DNA of 5,331 bases from Microcystis sp. T1-4. Lineage in GTDB: Bacteria; Cyanobacteriota; Cyanobacteriia; Cyanobacteriales; Microcystaceae. Position 1 is the stretch's first letter, and the number at the start of each line of letters is the position of its first letter. Positions 5,218 to 5,331 of this stretch are shown here, piece by piece. The stretch covers positions 1 through 5,331 of the forward strand of contig NZ_CAIP01000138.1 in NCBI RefSeq assembly GCF_000297435.1. The letters are read 5' to 3'. The notes under the pieces are model-generated. The model saw only the letters and a list, made by a program, of their open reading frames with translations. It did not search any database and was not told the origin of the DNA. The translations under genes and the position numbers were made by a program.

Positions 5218-5248
5218 AAATAATTTTGCCTCCTTGCTTAATAATCCT

Positions 5249-5331
5249 AATGAGTCTCCAAATGTATCCTTTTTTGAACGAAAATGCCTAAGTCCCAATG
5301 AGTCTCCAAATGTATCCTTTTTTGGACGAAA
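5249..5331. repeat. 48-bp-period tandem repeat running off the edge
   Basis: A 35-bp core (5249-5283) recurs at 5297-5331 with one difference in 35 positions (GAACG versus GGACG). The copies are 48 bp apart. The bases before each core are also related (AATCCT and AGTCCC), so the real unit is probably close to 48 bp with a more variable joint. The second copy ends exactly at the window edge, so more copies may follow. The 13-bp gap is far too short for CRISPR spacers. The unit is a whole number of codons and is open in one minus-strand frame. Confidence 0.8.

Noticed and set aside
5249..5331. CRISPR array (35-bp repeats)
   Set aside because: Only two repeats are visible and the gap is 13 bp, far below spacer length; no cas gene is present.

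Overview
The window looks like cyanobacterial chromosome. Six copies of GCGATCGC, the HIP1 octamer that is abundant in many cyanobacteria, occur in 5.3 kb (171, 1715, 1790, 2127, 2144, 3427). One gene belongs to the cyanobacteria/chloroplast Tic22 family. The upstream repeat is built on a strict 7-bp period, and a GTAGGTTGGGTT-type palindromic element lies near the right end. The mixed AT/GC content and repeat-rich spacers would suit Microcystis or a related unicellular cyanobacterium. The genus is an inference; no marker gene fixes it.

Left block (1-1318, plus strand): a heptanucleotide repeat array (1-99) leads into pyrF (117-818, UMP synthesis). An uncharacterized exported protein (782-1318) overlaps the 3' end of pyrF by 37 bp and has its own GGAGGAG ribosome-binding sequence inside pyrF. 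The repeat array contains a perfect TATAAT at a sensible distance from pyrF, so it may double as the pyrF promoter.

Middle block (1315-3005, minus strand): a Tic22-like periplasmic protein gene is followed after 4-5 nt by prmC/hemK (release-factor glutamine methyltransferase), which starts with GTG and lacks a clear Shine-Dalgarno sequence, so coupling is likely. prmC converges on the left block, and the two stop codons overlap by 4 bp (1315-1318), leaving no room for a terminator.

Spacer 3006-3395: no recognised gene. It holds the probable tic22 promoter, one 14-codon frame with a good Shine-Dalgarno sequence, and an 11-bp perfect inverted repeat (3330-3388).

Right block: an uncharacterized four-helix, histidine-rich membrane protein (3396-3830, minus) is divergent from mtnA (4050-5111, plus), the methionine-salvage isomerase. 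The spacer between them carries a full GTA-N8-TAC-N21-TAGTTT arrangement, the layout of an NtcA-activated (nitrogen-controlled) promoter. After mtnA come a 65-bp palindromic repeat and a 48-bp-period tandem repeat that runs off the window edge.

The genes are mostly unrelated housekeeping functions (pyrimidine synthesis, translation termination, envelope biogenesis, methionine salvage). I see no defence, mobile or biosynthetic system. The most notable signals are in the spacers: the heptad array with an embedded promoter, the NtcA-type site, the inverted repeat, and the tandem repeat at the right edge.
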